Source: Legionella micdadei (GTDB lineage Bacteria > Pseudomonadota > Gammaproteobacteria > Legionellales > Legionellaceae). Taken from it: a DNA stretch of 64,000 nucleotides. A model generated the notes under the pieces. It had not been told where the DNA came from and ran no database searches. It saw nothing but the letters and a program-made list of their open reading frames with translations. Location of the stretch: positions 2,347,001 through 2,411,000 of the forward strand of contig NZ_LN614830.1 of assembly GCF_000953635.1 (NCBI RefSeq). The letters are read 5' to 3'. Positions 19,447-28,426 of this stretch are shown piece by piece. The stretch's first letter is position 1; every line of letters starts with the position of its first letter. Both the position numbers and the translations under genes were made by a program.

Positions 19447-20829
19447 ATGAAAAAAAATCTTATTCTTTTACTTGTTTCATTTGCCATGCTTATGGAGGCA
19501 ATTGACACCACAGTAATCAACACAGCTATTCCGGTTATGGCAAAAAGTTTTAAAGTTAATCCAATTGATTTAAAAATAGCCCTAATCAGCTATCTTTTAA
19601 GCTTAGCAATCTTCATTCCGATTAGTGGGTGGATTGCAGACAAATTTGGGGTTAAGAAAGTATTTATGGGAGCATTGGCTTTTTTTACGTTAAGTTCCAT
19701 TTGGTGTGGCTTTACCCAAAATTTACCAGAATTGATTATTGCCCGCATACTGCAAGGGCTGGGTGGATCGTTAACATTACCAGTAGGACGATTGATCATT
19801 ATCCGCACTTGTGAACGCCATGAATTAGTAGCCAAAATGTCAATTGTTGTCATGGTTGCTGCCCTGGGTATGATGTCCGGCCCAGTAGTTGGCGGTTTCA
19901 TTACGTTTCATTTATCTTGGCGTTGGATTTTCTGGATAAATGCGCCTATTGGCTTTTTTACTTTATTACTGGCAACTAAATTACTTCCAGAGATGCCGCC
20001 CCGCCCAGTCCACTCACTCGATAAAATAGGCTTTATCTTGTTTGGCAGTAGCCTTGCCATTTTAACATTTGGTTTGGCAACCCTTAGTGAATCCGATGTT
20101 GAAAATTCGCAATCAGCCACAATCATTGCTGTATCTTGTTTTCTTTTCTTTTTTTATTGCTGGCATTCTAAGAATAAACAATATCCAATTGTTAAAGTTG
20201 AATTATTAGGCATTAGAACTTTTAAAGTGTCTGTTATCGGCAATTTACTTGCCCGCTTAGGATTTGGCGGAATCCCCTTTTTGCTGCCATTACTTTTTCA
20301 AGTGAGTTTAGGATATTCCCCTCAATTATCAGGGTTACTTTTAGCGCCTATTGCTTTAGGCGTACTTATAGTAAAGCCTTTGTCACTTCGTATTTTGCGC
20401 CTTTTTGGTTATAAGAAATTACTGTTACTCAATACTTTTTTAGTAGGATTATCCCTTTGGTCTTTTTTATGGGTCAATCAAACTACATCGCTTGTCATTA
20501 TTGTCCTACTGACCTTTTTTTATGGGTTTCTAATTGCATTACAGTACACAGGCATGAATTCTTTAGCTTATGCTAATGTTGAGCAAGAAAATATTAGCGC
20601 CGCAACGAGTATTATGAGTACAGTTCAACAACTTTCGCAAAGTTTTGGTGTAGCAGTTGCAGCAATTCTGGTCCGCTTTTTTTCAGTAACCTCGCATCCT
20701 CTTGAATTAACCCTGAAAACATTTCATGCATCTTTTTTCACGTTAGGCATTATTACTTTATGCTCAGGAGGCATTTTTATCATACTTAAAAAAGAGGATG
20801 GACATGAGCTAATTGAGCATGGAAGGTAA
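19447..20829 (+). CDS. MFS drug-resistance transporter, DHA2 (14-TM) type
   Basis: A 460-residue protein starting MKKNLILLLVSFAMLMEAID; DTTVINTAIP is the DHA2 signature in helix 1. Further motifs are GWIADKFGVKKVF (motif A) and RILQGLGGSLTLPVGR (motif B), then GMMSGPVVGG (motif C). The frame could extend to GTG at 19351, but those 32 residues are unlike a membrane-protein N-terminus. Relatives (EmrB, QacA, HsrA) export drugs using proton motive force. No EmrA-like adaptor is adjacent. It converges with tspO. Confidence 0.87.
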   Translation: MKKNLILLLVSFAMLMEAIDTTVINTAIPVMAKSFKVNPIDLKIALISYLLSLAIFIPISGWIADKFGVKKVFMGALAFFTLSSIWCGFTQNLPELIIARILQGLGGSLTLPVGRLIIIRTCERHELVAKMSIVVMVAALGMMSGPVVGGFITFHLSWRWIFWINAPIGFFTLLLATKLLPEMPPRPVHSLDKIGFILFGSSLAILTFGLATLSESDVENSQSATIIAVSCFLFFFYCWHSKNKQYPIVKVELLGIRTFKVSVIGNLLARLGFGGIPFLLPLLFQVSLGYSPQLSGLLLAPIALGVLIVKPLSLRILRLFGYKKLLLLNTFLVGLSLWSFLWVNQTTSLVIIVLLTFFYGFLIALQYTGMNSLAYANVEQENISAATSIMSTVQQLSQSFGVAVAAILVRFFSVTSHPLELTLKTFHASFFTLGIITLCSGGIFIILKKEDGHELIEHGR

Positions 20830-20841
20830 ATTAGAGTCTGT

Positions 20842-21300
20842 CTAATTCATGACCGCTATCACAACATTGAGATAAGAAGCAAAAATAAGCCAGAGAACAT
20901 AAGGTATGATCAATAAAGTGATCCCTTTTTGTTTATTTTTAACTTTCATCATAATAACCCAGTTCAAGACGGTTAGGCTAACAAGCCAAATGGCGCTAAA
21001 TTTCAACCAATGAAGCTGGAAAAAGAGTGGCGTCCAGAGCCAATTCATAAGCATCTGCGCCGCAAATAAATAATAGATTGATTTATAATGATGTTCGTTT
21101 TTGTGGCCTGACAAAGTCCAACCAATTACTGCCAGCAAAACATACAGTACTGTCCAAACAATAGAAAACACTGCTCCTGGAGGGGTTAAAGATGATTTAT
21201 TTAGGCTCTCATACCATGGATGAATATTGGTTTGTGTGAACAACCCTAATAAAAATCCGATCGCTTGAAAGACAACAATCCAAATAATCAATTTAGCCAT
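20842..21300 (-). CDS. tspO: TspO/MBR family tryptophan-rich sensory protein
   Basis: A 152-residue protein with five hydrophobic helices. PWYESLNKSSLTPPGAVFSIVWTVLY is the tryptophan/proline-rich family core, and NWLWTPLFF follows in helix 3. TspO proteins bind tetrapyrroles and affect their transport or breakdown, often in stress or light responses. ATG at 21300 overlaps the end of the upstream SDR gene by eight bases, indicating translational coupling and placing it last in the minus-strand run. Adjacency to a photolyase gene is a recurring bacterial arrangement. Confidence 0.92.
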   Translation of the reverse strand: MAKLIIWIVVFQAIGFLLGLFTQTNIHPWYESLNKSSLTPPGAVFSIVWTVLYVLLAVIGWTLSGHKNEHHYKSIYYLFAAQMLMNWLWTPLFFQLHWLKFSAIWLVSLTVLNWVIMMKVKNKQKGITLLIIPYVLWLIFASYLNVVIAVMN

Positions 21301-22177
21301 GTTTTTTAGGTGCAAAATCGTCTCTCCAAATTTGGGCTAGACCTTCGCGAAAGGTAGGGTACTTCAAGCTTACATGAAGCTCCTCTTTCATTTTTAAATT
21401 AGAAACACGCCGGTTATTACCATAAAACTCTTGTTCCATTGGTGATAAAGATGCCTCTGAAAATGGAACTAAGGGTGGCGGCTCCCGATGGAGCAAAGCA
21501 GCAGCATAGTGATCTACCGTATGCGCGGGTGCTGGCTCATCGTCCGATACATTGTAAATAGATAGGGGGTTAATGGCATTCATCGACGCTAGAAGAACAG
21601 AAGCTATATCACCTACATGGATACGGCAAAAAACCTGCCCTTCTTTAAATACGCTGTACTTTTTCCCCTTTTGCAATCGTTCAATCGCATTCCGCCCTGG
21701 TCCATAAATACCCGATAGCCTAAAGACATGAAGAGGCAATTGATTTAGTTTTGCAAACGATAACCAGGCTTGCTCTGCTTTTAACCGTGTAATACCCGTT
21801 GGCGTATGAGGTATGCACACGGTTTTTTCATCAACCCATCTCCCCTGATGATCGCCATAGACACCGGTAGATGAAAGATATCCCAACCATTGAAAATGAC
21901 GAGCTTGCTTTCTGATTAAGCCGCCGTATTTTGTTAAGACTAAGTCACTCATGGTGCTTGTGGGGGGAATAGCAATTAAAATATAACTCGATTGACCTAT
22001 ATAATCTTCCATCTTGGGGGAATTAAAATCAATTAATTTGACGCCTTGAGAGCCGTTGGACTCCTGTTCATCGAGCGAACGCTTTGTCCCGATTACCCTG
22101 AAACCTTGTGATATCAGTTTTGATGAAAGTACTTTAGCTGTGTAACCAAAGCCAAAAATTAAAAAATAAGGCTTCAT
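21293..22177 (-). CDS. NAD(P)-dependent epimerase/dehydratase (extended SDR, YeeZ-like)
   Basis: A 294-residue Rossmann protein. The nucleotide loop is IFGFGYTAKVLSSKL, with a basic residue pair after strand 2 (GTKRSL) suggesting NADP preference. YLSSTGVYGDHQGRWVDE matches YeeZ-type SDRs, in which the classical YxxxK may be altered. The start ATG overlaps the stop of phrB as ATGA, and the gene overlaps tspO downstream. The substrate is unknown. Confidence 0.83.
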   Translation of the reverse strand: MKPYFLIFGFGYTAKVLSSKLISQGFRVIGTKRSLDEQESNGSQGVKLIDFNSPKMEDYIGQSSYILIAIPPTSTMSDLVLTKYGGLIRKQARHFQWLGYLSSTGVYGDHQGRWVDEKTVCIPHTPTGITRLKAEQAWLSFAKLNQLPLHVFRLSGIYGPGRNAIERLQKGKKYSVFKEGQVFCRIHVGDIASVLLASMNAINPLSIYNVSDDEPAPAHTVDHYAAALLHREPPPLVPFSEASLSPMEQEFYGNNRRVSNLKMKEELHVSLKYPTFREGLAQIWRDDFAPKKHG

Positions 22178-23595
22178 ACACTTCTCTTCTTTTTTAACTG
22201 ATTATAATAAGCCATTGCGATGGCGCGAGCTTCATTATGATTAACTATAGGTCTTGGATATTTGGTTTGTCCGTAAATCTCAGCGGAATTAACCGCTTCC
22301 CAAGGGGCATGGATGACCTCATTTTTTAAAGAAGACAGTTCAGGAACCCAACGACGAATATATGACCCATCAGGATCAAATTTTTGACTTTGTAGCACCG
22401 GATTAAAAATACGAAAATATGGTGCAGCATCAGCACCACAGCCTGCAACCCACTGCCAACTTGCACTATTATTGGCTAGATCCGCATCAACTAAGGTATC
22501 CAAAAACCAATCAGCCCCTAGGCGCCAATCAATAAACAATCCCTTAGTGAGAAAAGATGCAGCAATCATACGTACTCGATTATGCATATAGCCAGTAGCC
22601 CATAGCTCTCTCATCCCTGCATCAATAATAGGATAACCTGTCATTCCCTTTTGCCAACATGTTAATAATTGTTCATCGTTATGCCAAGGAAAAGCATCAA
22701 ATTCTTTTTTAAAATTCTCATAGGACAAGGTCGGCACATGGTAAAGAAGATAATAAGAAAATTCTCTCCAACCCAACTCTGATAAGAAATGTTCTGCAGA
22801 AACTAAGTCACAGTTGGGATCCAGCTTTGCTAATTCAACAGCTCTTAAAATAGACCACGGATTTATTTCACCAAAGTGTAGATGGGGAGATAGTCGTGAA
22901 GTAGCCTGTTTTATAGGGAAGTTACGATTTGTCTTATAGCCATTAAGATGATGGGCTATGAAATGGCATAATTTTTGTTGCGCCCCCTCCTCACCTGGAG
23001 TCCAAAAAACGGGGAATTGAGAAGCCCAACCCAGGCTCGGTAAAAGCCCCCATTCGTTAAGTTTATCACTGACAGTATCTATGCCGGTAGGTCGATTGAT
23101 TATTTCATTAGCCGGTTGCGGGAAAAGGGGTTGTCTGCAAGCATTCCAATAAGGAGTAAACACTTTAAAATAATCGCCACTTTTATTCTTAATAGTCCAC
23201 GGTTCATGCAATAGGCTCCCATTAAAACTGAGCACTTCTAATCCAAGCTCTTGCATGGAACTCTTAATTCGCTTATCGCGTTCAATGACTAAAGGTTCGT
23301 AACAACGATTCCAATAAATAGCGTTTATAGAGCAGGTGTTAACTAACTCTAAAATAACCTCCAAGGGATTGCCTTTGCGTAAAACAAGTTTTAGCCCCAA
23401 CTTATCATTTAGCGAATTCTTTAACGAATTAAGGCTATGATGAAGCCACCACGCCTGTGCTTGTCCAAGAACACTGTTTTTTCCATCCAAAATATAGAGA
23501 GGAATAATGTTTTTGTGCCGGGTACAGGCCTCAAATAATGCGGGATTATCGGTTAATCGTAAATCTTGTCTAAACCAAACAAGGGCAGTAGTCAT
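22174..23595 (-). CDS. phrB: Deoxyribodipyrimidine photolyase
   Basis: A 473-residue class I cyclobutane pyrimidine dimer photolyase, using FADH and light to split UV dimers. The N-terminal antenna domain starts LVWFRQDLRLTDNPALFEA. The FAD domain shows TSRLSPHLHFGEINP, FLSELGWREFSYYLLYH, YPIIDAGMRELWATGYMHNRVRM and the tryptophan-rich stretch DLANNSASWQWVAGCGADAAPYFRIFNP. All main FAD-binding landmarks are present and the length is normal. It lies 82 bases after purK on the same strand. Confidence 0.95.
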   Translation of the reverse strand: MTTALVWFRQDLRLTDNPALFEACTRHKNIIPLYILDGKNSVLGQAQAWWLHHSLNSLKNSLNDKLGLKLVLRKGNPLEVILELVNTCSINAIYWNRCYEPLVIERDKRIKSSMQELGLEVLSFNGSLLHEPWTIKNKSGDYFKVFTPYWNACRQPLFPQPANEIINRPTGIDTVSDKLNEWGLLPSLGWASQFPVFWTPGEEGAQQKLCHFIAHHLNGYKTNRNFPIKQATSRLSPHLHFGEINPWSILRAVELAKLDPNCDLVSAEHFLSELGWREFSYYLLYHVPTLSYENFKKEFDAFPWHNDEQLLTCWQKGMTGYPIIDAGMRELWATGYMHNRVRMIAASFLTKGLFIDWRLGADWFLDTLVDADLANNSASWQWVAGCGADAAPYFRIFNPVLQSQKFDPDGSYIRRWVPELSSLKNEVIHAPWEAVNSAEIYGQTKYPRPIVNHNEARAIAMAYYNQLKKKRSV

Positions 23596-23677
23596 ATTTT
23601 ATCCAGCACCAGATTAGTTATGTACCGATTGAGTGTAAGTTATGGATTGCAAAATTTTTCACTTTAATAATCTCCTC

Positions 23678-24775
23678 TTATCCATCTTCATGGATTCCTA
23701 AAAGGGATTTTAGTTCTTGTTTTGTCTTGTCGTAGCTGGAAGTTTGCCAACTGACGAGGGTAGCATGACCTACTTTCCGATTAGGCCGTGGTGTTTTTTC
23801 ATAATCATGGTAATGAACCCCCGCATACTTCAAGCAGGTTTGGATGGGGAGCATCTCCCCTATAAAATTAAGTAAAAAACAATCGCCTAAAAAGGAGGCA
23901 CTTCCTAAAGGAAGATCAAAAATTGCCCGCAAATGGTTTTCAAACTGACTCGTTGCCGCACCTTCAATGGTTAAATGCCCAGAATTATGCACTCGTGGAG
24001 CAATTTCATTCACCATTACCCTATGTCCATCATAAAAAAACTCTACCGTTATAACCCCGACATAATTTAACTCATCTAAAATGATCGTTGTGATTCTTCT
24101 GCACTCTTCTTCAAGAACTTTGTTTTTGAACGGGGCCTCAGACCAGCGCAATATCCCTTCTTTGTGATGATTGTGTATTAATGGATAAAATTGGATATCA
24201 GCTTTTTTGTTGCGCACAGCAATCTGCGATATTTCATATTGAAAAGGAACAAATTTTTCCAAAATCAAGGGTTGCTGTTGCAATTCTTGCCACGCTAACG
24301 GCAATTCAGAATGATTTCGGATAAGGAATTGTCCTTTTCCATCATATCCCATACGCCTCGTCTTTAATATGGCTGGTAGACCAATCTTATCAATCCCATC
24401 CTCAAGCTGTTTCATAGTATTGACTTCGGTAAATTCAGCAGTTGCGATACCAAGCGATTTAAGAAAGGATTTTTCAAGATACCTATCTTGTGAAATTTTT
24501 AACGCATTGATAGAAGGATAGACAGGTTTTATGCTATTGATAAACTCCACTGCATCTAGGGGAATATTTTCTGTTTCAAGCGTCACAAAATCTGCGTTCT
24601 CTAAAAAATGCTTTAGAACGTTTTTATCGGTGTACTCTCCCTTTATCACTACACTTAAGTTTTCTGCACAAGCCTCTTTATTGGGATCGAGGCATATGGT
24701 TTTAATTCCTAAAGTATGGGCGCTCATTGATAGCATTCTTGCTAATTGCCCACCACCCAAAATGCCAATTTTCAT
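23678..24775 (-). CDS. purK: 5-(carboxyamino)imidazole ribonucleotide synthase
   Basis: A 365-residue ATP-grasp enzyme of de novo purine synthesis, converting AIR, ATP and bicarbonate to N5-CAIR for PurE. It begins MKIGILGGGQLARMLSMSA, the classic PurK start. Other landmarks are TETENIPLDAVEF, RRMGYDGKGQFLI, LEKFVPFQYEIS and VNEIAPRVHNSGH. It starts one base after the purE stop, so the two are cotranscribed. Bicarbonate use is worth noting because dabAB lies upstream in the same run. Confidence 0.96.
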   Translation of the reverse strand: MKIGILGGGQLARMLSMSAHTLGIKTICLDPNKEACAENLSVVIKGEYTDKNVLKHFLENADFVTLETENIPLDAVEFINSIKPVYPSINALKISQDRYLEKSFLKSLGIATAEFTEVNTMKQLEDGIDKIGLPAILKTRRMGYDGKGQFLIRNHSELPLAWQELQQQPLILEKFVPFQYEISQIAVRNKKADIQFYPLIHNHHKEGILRWSEAPFKNKVLEEECRRITTIILDELNYVGVITVEFFYDGHRVMVNEIAPRVHNSGHLTIEGAATSQFENHLRAIFDLPLGSASFLGDCFLLNFIGEMLPIQTCLKYAGVHYHDYEKTPRPNRKVGHATLVSWQTSSYDKTKQELKSLLGIHEDG

Positions 24776-24776
24776 C

Positions 24777-25283
24777 TTAAACGGTTCCTAATTGTGGTGA
24801 ATCGGCCTCAAGCACTTTACGGGTTTGCTCTTCACGATAAGATTTTAGCTTACTTTTAATGTCTGGATATTTATTTGCGAGCATTGCAGCTGCTAATAAC
24901 GAGGCATTAATGGCACCAGCTTTTCCAATTGCTAAAGTACCAACCGGTATTCCTGATGGCATTTGAACTATGGACAATAACGAATCTAGTCCATTTAATA
25001 TTTCTAGCGGAACAGGAACCCCCAATACTGGAAGTATCGTTTTTGAAGCAACCATGCCGGGCAGATGAGCAGCCCCACCAGCACCTGCAATAATAATTTC
25101 CAAGCCTAAAGACTCTGCATTATTTGCGTACTCAATTAATCTGTCTGGCGTGCGATGGGCAGAAACAATTTTGGTTTCATAATTTATACTTAGAGTCTCA
25201 AGTGTCTCTGCTGCATGGGATAATATTCTCCAATCACTTTTTGACCCCATAATAATACCAACTAAAGCGCGTTTTTTACTCAT
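24777..25283 (-). CDS. purE: N5-carboxyaminoimidazole ribonucleotide mutase
   Basis: A 168-residue class I PurE, which rearranges N5-CAIR to [23 protein letters not shown] and [13 protein letters not shown] carry the conserved active-site residues; [14 protein letters not shown] follows. ATG at 25283 is chosen over a start seven codons upstream because GGAG stands five bases before it. It precedes purK with a one-base gap. Confidence 0.96.
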   Translation of the reverse strand: MSKKRALVGIIMGSKSDWRILSHAAETLETLSINYETKIVSAHRTPDRLIEYANNAESLGLEIIIAGAGGAAHLPGMVASKTILPVLGVPVPLEILNGLDSLLSIVQMPSGIPVGTLAIGKAGAINASLLAAAMLANKYPDIKSKLKSYREEQTRKVLEADSPQLGTV

Positions 25284-25307
25284 CGTTGCTCCAAACCCTA
25301 CCATATA

Positions 25308-26144
25308 TTAGGGATTACAATAATTACAAAACTCAGGATTGGCATACTCCAAACCATCCTGTCTTGGCTTAGATTCCTCATAACAACATTGTACACAACC
25401 ATATAATTCGAATTTATAAAGAGTAGTGGGTGAATTACAAATTTGACATAATAAATTGTCTTGCGTTTTTTTAAAACCAAATCCGGGTGCCAAGCAATGC
25501 GGGCAGTTAGTTTTAATGCGATTCGCAAGTTTAATTGCTAATTCGGATAAAATTTTCATCCTTGTAGGATTCATCATGGCGCGCATATCGGTTGTAAGCA
25601 ACAAGCGATCTTCTATTTCGTAACCTGTAGTTAAATAAGTTTGAAGTGATTGAATGTCATTAATTCCTTTAGCAATGATTTGTTTCGTGGTTGCAGTTTG
25701 AATAATCAGTGCGTGTTCTGGGAAACCCATTTTTTTTAAAAAGTCATCAATATTGGTCGACGAATCAACATAGATTCTGCTGTAGTTGGTTTTTTCCGTA
25801 ATTAATTGCTCTGCGATAATCCAATCCTTGGATTTATCCCAGAAAACCATAATTTCATGCCCTCCAGGTATGAACGGTATAAATGGATGCGGCCCATAAC
25901 TTCCCTCGCTGGCAATGCTTAACTCATAACCAAATTTTTCTGCCGCTTCTTTTGCTTTTAAAATACAGGTTTGATACGGACTAAGCGGTCTGGGAATCTC
26001 TCCAGTGAATGTCCCATATTTATCCGTATCAAAATGCTCCGTATTAACTTGGCAATGAAGGAAAGATTCAAAAACGGGTTGGATGACTTGCTCCTTGGCG
26101 TGCTTTGTCGCCAATAAGACTTGCTTATTTTTATATTTGTCCAT
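25308..26144 (-). CDS. DUF6671-type protein with zinc-ribbon cysteines
   Basis: A 278-residue protein. The first ~190 residues have LLATKHAKEQVIQPVFE, a TDKYGTFTGEIPR motif and SEGSYGPHPF, then TTDMRAMMNPTRMKIL, an order typical of the DUF6671 family. The last ~80 residues hold paired cysteines (CPHC, CQIC, CVQCC, CNYC) that probably bind zinc. Function unknown. It starts 17 bases after dabA and ends 24 bases before purE, so it is probably in their transcript; association with DabA may point to inorganic carbon or metal metabolism, which is inference. Confidence 0.75.
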   Translation of the reverse strand: MDKYKNKQVLLATKHAKEQVIQPVFESFLHCQVNTEHFDTDKYGTFTGEIPRPLSPYQTCILKAKEAAEKFGYELSIASEGSYGPHPFIPFIPGGHEIMVFWDKSKDWIIAEQLITEKTNYSRIYVDSSTNIDDFLKKMGFPEHALIIQTATTKQIIAKGINDIQSLQTYLTTGYEIEDRLLLTTDMRAMMNPTRMKILSELAIKLANRIKTNCPHCLAPGFGFKKTQDNLLCQICNSPTTLYKFELYGCVQCCYEESKPRQDGLEYANPEFCNYCNP

Positions 26145-26161
26145 TATTTCTCATCCCTTCA

Positions 26162-28417
26162 TTAAATTACTTCCCATGTATTTTTCTCATTGAGGCTGTA
26201 AGTTGAACGAGCCGTGGGGTCGATGACAACCAATGAAACCCAATGATTAAAAAATAATTTTTTCAAAATTTCGTGCTTGTCGATGATTTGAGTCACTAAA
26301 TGCTTCGGAGCATAAACAATAGTTAATAACCTTAAAGGCTCGTGATAATTAGTCCTATCATCGCTTTTCACAGACTGGAGAGGTAAACCGTGCATCAGAT
26401 CACTTCCGTTACCCTGCATGATACCTATTTTACCCGTAACATTCTGGGTAATTTTGCTGCCGCTTCCGTAAGCAATATTGTCAAGAGTCGAAAACAGATA
26501 CTGGTTATTAATCCATTGAGTTACGACCATTGGAGCAGTTAAAATGGTTTCAAGGCAACTACCGTGCGTATCCTCTTGCCAATCATAAGAGTGCAAGAAA
26601 CACCTTCCATCCAAATTGATGTTCTCGGTTAAACTACGAGGCCCCACAATAAATGCAGCATTTCGGGCTAGCCCCCATTCCGGTCTTACCTCGGACCAAT
26701 CAGAACTTCTTCTGACAATGTCGTCTGCTTTGGAAGCAGATTTTGCTAATTTGGCCTTTCTTTCAATATTCGTCTCTTTTCTTGCATCAGCGAATGCAAT
26801 CTTAAGCTTTCTCAGAATGGCTTGGTTCATAGGCTTTTTCTGATCGGTATAGAGAGTAATTTCATCGGTGGTTGTATTATGCAGGGCAGCATAAAACACG
26901 GTATCGGATGGGATGATTATTCCTTTTTCAGCAAGTCCAGTGCGAATATCCGCCTTATTTAATAAAGTGGCGAGCAATTTTGCATTAGTGCTTCCAGGGT
27001 TTCCACCACAAGCACCGCAGTCCAAAGCAGAGGCATAGGGATTATTCTGGGTGGTACTCCCATGGCCACAAAGCAGCACAACTTTAGCAAAATTTTTGGT
27101 TAACCCCATCAACCTTAGTATTGCCTCTGCGTAGCTCAATTGTTCCTCTTTTGCAATCCCACGATTAGGTTTAGAAGGATCTGGGTCAAAAACTGGCTTT
27201 GTCCTTAATGAAGGTGCTATCAGCTCATTTACCCAATTAGTTAAGTGGGTATACATAATGGGTGAACAAGATTTCATAAACATAGTTAATCCACACCAAG
27301 CTCCCAAAAACTCAGCGAGTGCAAAAGGCGTAGAGAAGTTATATTTAAGTTGGTAATACACATTGCTCAAAGTGTTTTTAATTTTTTTGCCCTGTTTATG
27401 GCGGGTAACACAGCTTAATTGAGAATCAACCGGCGTCTCATCAATGGTAAATTTGGGTTTCAATAACACAGGACATAACTCTTTATCTTTTCCAGTGTCG
27501 ACATCACAAGTCTTGATCGGTAAACCGAAGAAACCTGCGAATCCTAATGTTTCATAACAACCTTGTTTCTCGATGGCACGACGGAAAGGTTCAGATCGAA
27601 CATCAATACAAAATACCAACTGAGCATCTGGCCTGGCCATGTCTTTTTTGCTTGTCTTAAGATCGTATAAAATTTTAATTAAAAGATCGTTTCTGAACCA
27701 TCGTTCTTTCGCTTTCATTTCCTTGAGGAACTCTGCTGACAGTGAAGATTGATTTTCATGACTTGTTTTTTTTCCAGCTTCAGGCCAAAGAAGACAAGTT
27801 ATGACCAATCTTATAGCAAGGAAATCAACCAAATTACTGGAAAATCGGGAGCTTCGCGAAGACCATTCACCCATCCATTTGATATACCCTGCCCATCCAG
27901 GTAAATAACATAATGTTCTTTCAATAAACTTTTCTTGCTCGCAAGATGGGATACCAAGCTGTTTAAAGCAATAGATTATGGCTTGTTCAGCATTATGAGG
28001 TAAACTTACAAGCCAGGATTTATTTGTTTTGTTTTTCTGGTGTAATGTACTATCGTAAAGGGCTAAGCTGATAAAAGCCGCATAAAACCCTTTTTCCTTA
28101 TTCGGCATAGTAATGGCGCTTTGCCCTGAATCAAGAAAAGCGCTACACCATTTAATCATCTGGCGATTGACTTCTTCAAGTTTGGGCTCCACTTGTGCAT
28201 TTTTATTAAGCTGACTTTCTAAGACAGCCTCTTCAAAATTTAACGATTCATAGCCATGCAAGGAATTACATGCAATGAATGTTTCAAGCGGCCATACCGG
28301 TGTAAGCAATGTGGCAGCATTAGCCACCATGGCAGAGATGCTCTTAGGTTGGTTACTCTCAAAACTAAACTTATTCGCTGGTTGCTGATTGAGTGAATCT
28401 GATAGGTGAAGTTTCAT
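26162..28417 (-). CDS. dabA: Inorganic carbon transporter subunit DabA (DUF2309)
   Basis: A 751-residue soluble subunit of the DAB system, which accumulates bicarbonate using cation motive force; DabA is beta-carbonic-anhydrase-like. The zinc-site motifs are visible: CIDVRSEPFRR (Cys and Asp, ~residues 268-270), then CGHGSTTQNNPYASALDCGACGG (His ~447, Cys ~465). Start MKLHLSDSLNQQP. It follows dabB by nine bases. The length is within the family range. Legionella species carry such an operon, and in related bacteria it supports growth at ambient CO2. Confidence 0.94.
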   Translation of the reverse strand: MKLHLSDSLNQQPANKFSFESNQPKSISAMVANAATLLTPVWPLETFIACNSLHGYESLNFEEAVLESQLNKNAQVEPKLEEVNRQMIKWCSAFLDSGQSAITMPNKEKGFYAAFISLALYDSTLHQKNKTNKSWLVSLPHNAEQAIIYCFKQLGIPSCEQEKFIERTLCYLPGWAGYIKWMGEWSSRSSRFSSNLVDFLAIRLVITCLLWPEAGKKTSHENQSSLSAEFLKEMKAKERWFRNDLLIKILYDLKTSKKDMARPDAQLVFCIDVRSEPFRRAIEKQGCYETLGFAGFFGLPIKTCDVDTGKDKELCPVLLKPKFTIDETPVDSQLSCVTRHKQGKKIKNTLSNVYYQLKYNFSTPFALAEFLGAWCGLTMFMKSCSPIMYTHLTNWVNELIAPSLRTKPVFDPDPSKPNRGIAKEEQLSYAEAILRLMGLTKNFAKVVLLCGHGSTTQNNPYASALDCGACGGNPGSTNAKLLATLLNKADIRTGLAEKGIIIPSDTVFYAALHNTTTDEITLYTDQKKPMNQAILRKLKIAFADARKETNIERKAKLAKSASKADDIVRRSSDWSEVRPEWGLARNAAFIVGPRSLTENINLDGRCFLHSYDWQEDTHGSCLETILTAPMVVTQWINNQYLFSTLDNIAYGSGSKITQNVTGKIGIMQGNGSDLMHGLPLQSVKSDDRTNYHEPLRLLTIVYAPKHLVTQIIDKHEILKKLFFNHWVSLVVIDPTARSTYSLNEKNTWEVI

Positions 28418-28426
28418 GTTAACCCC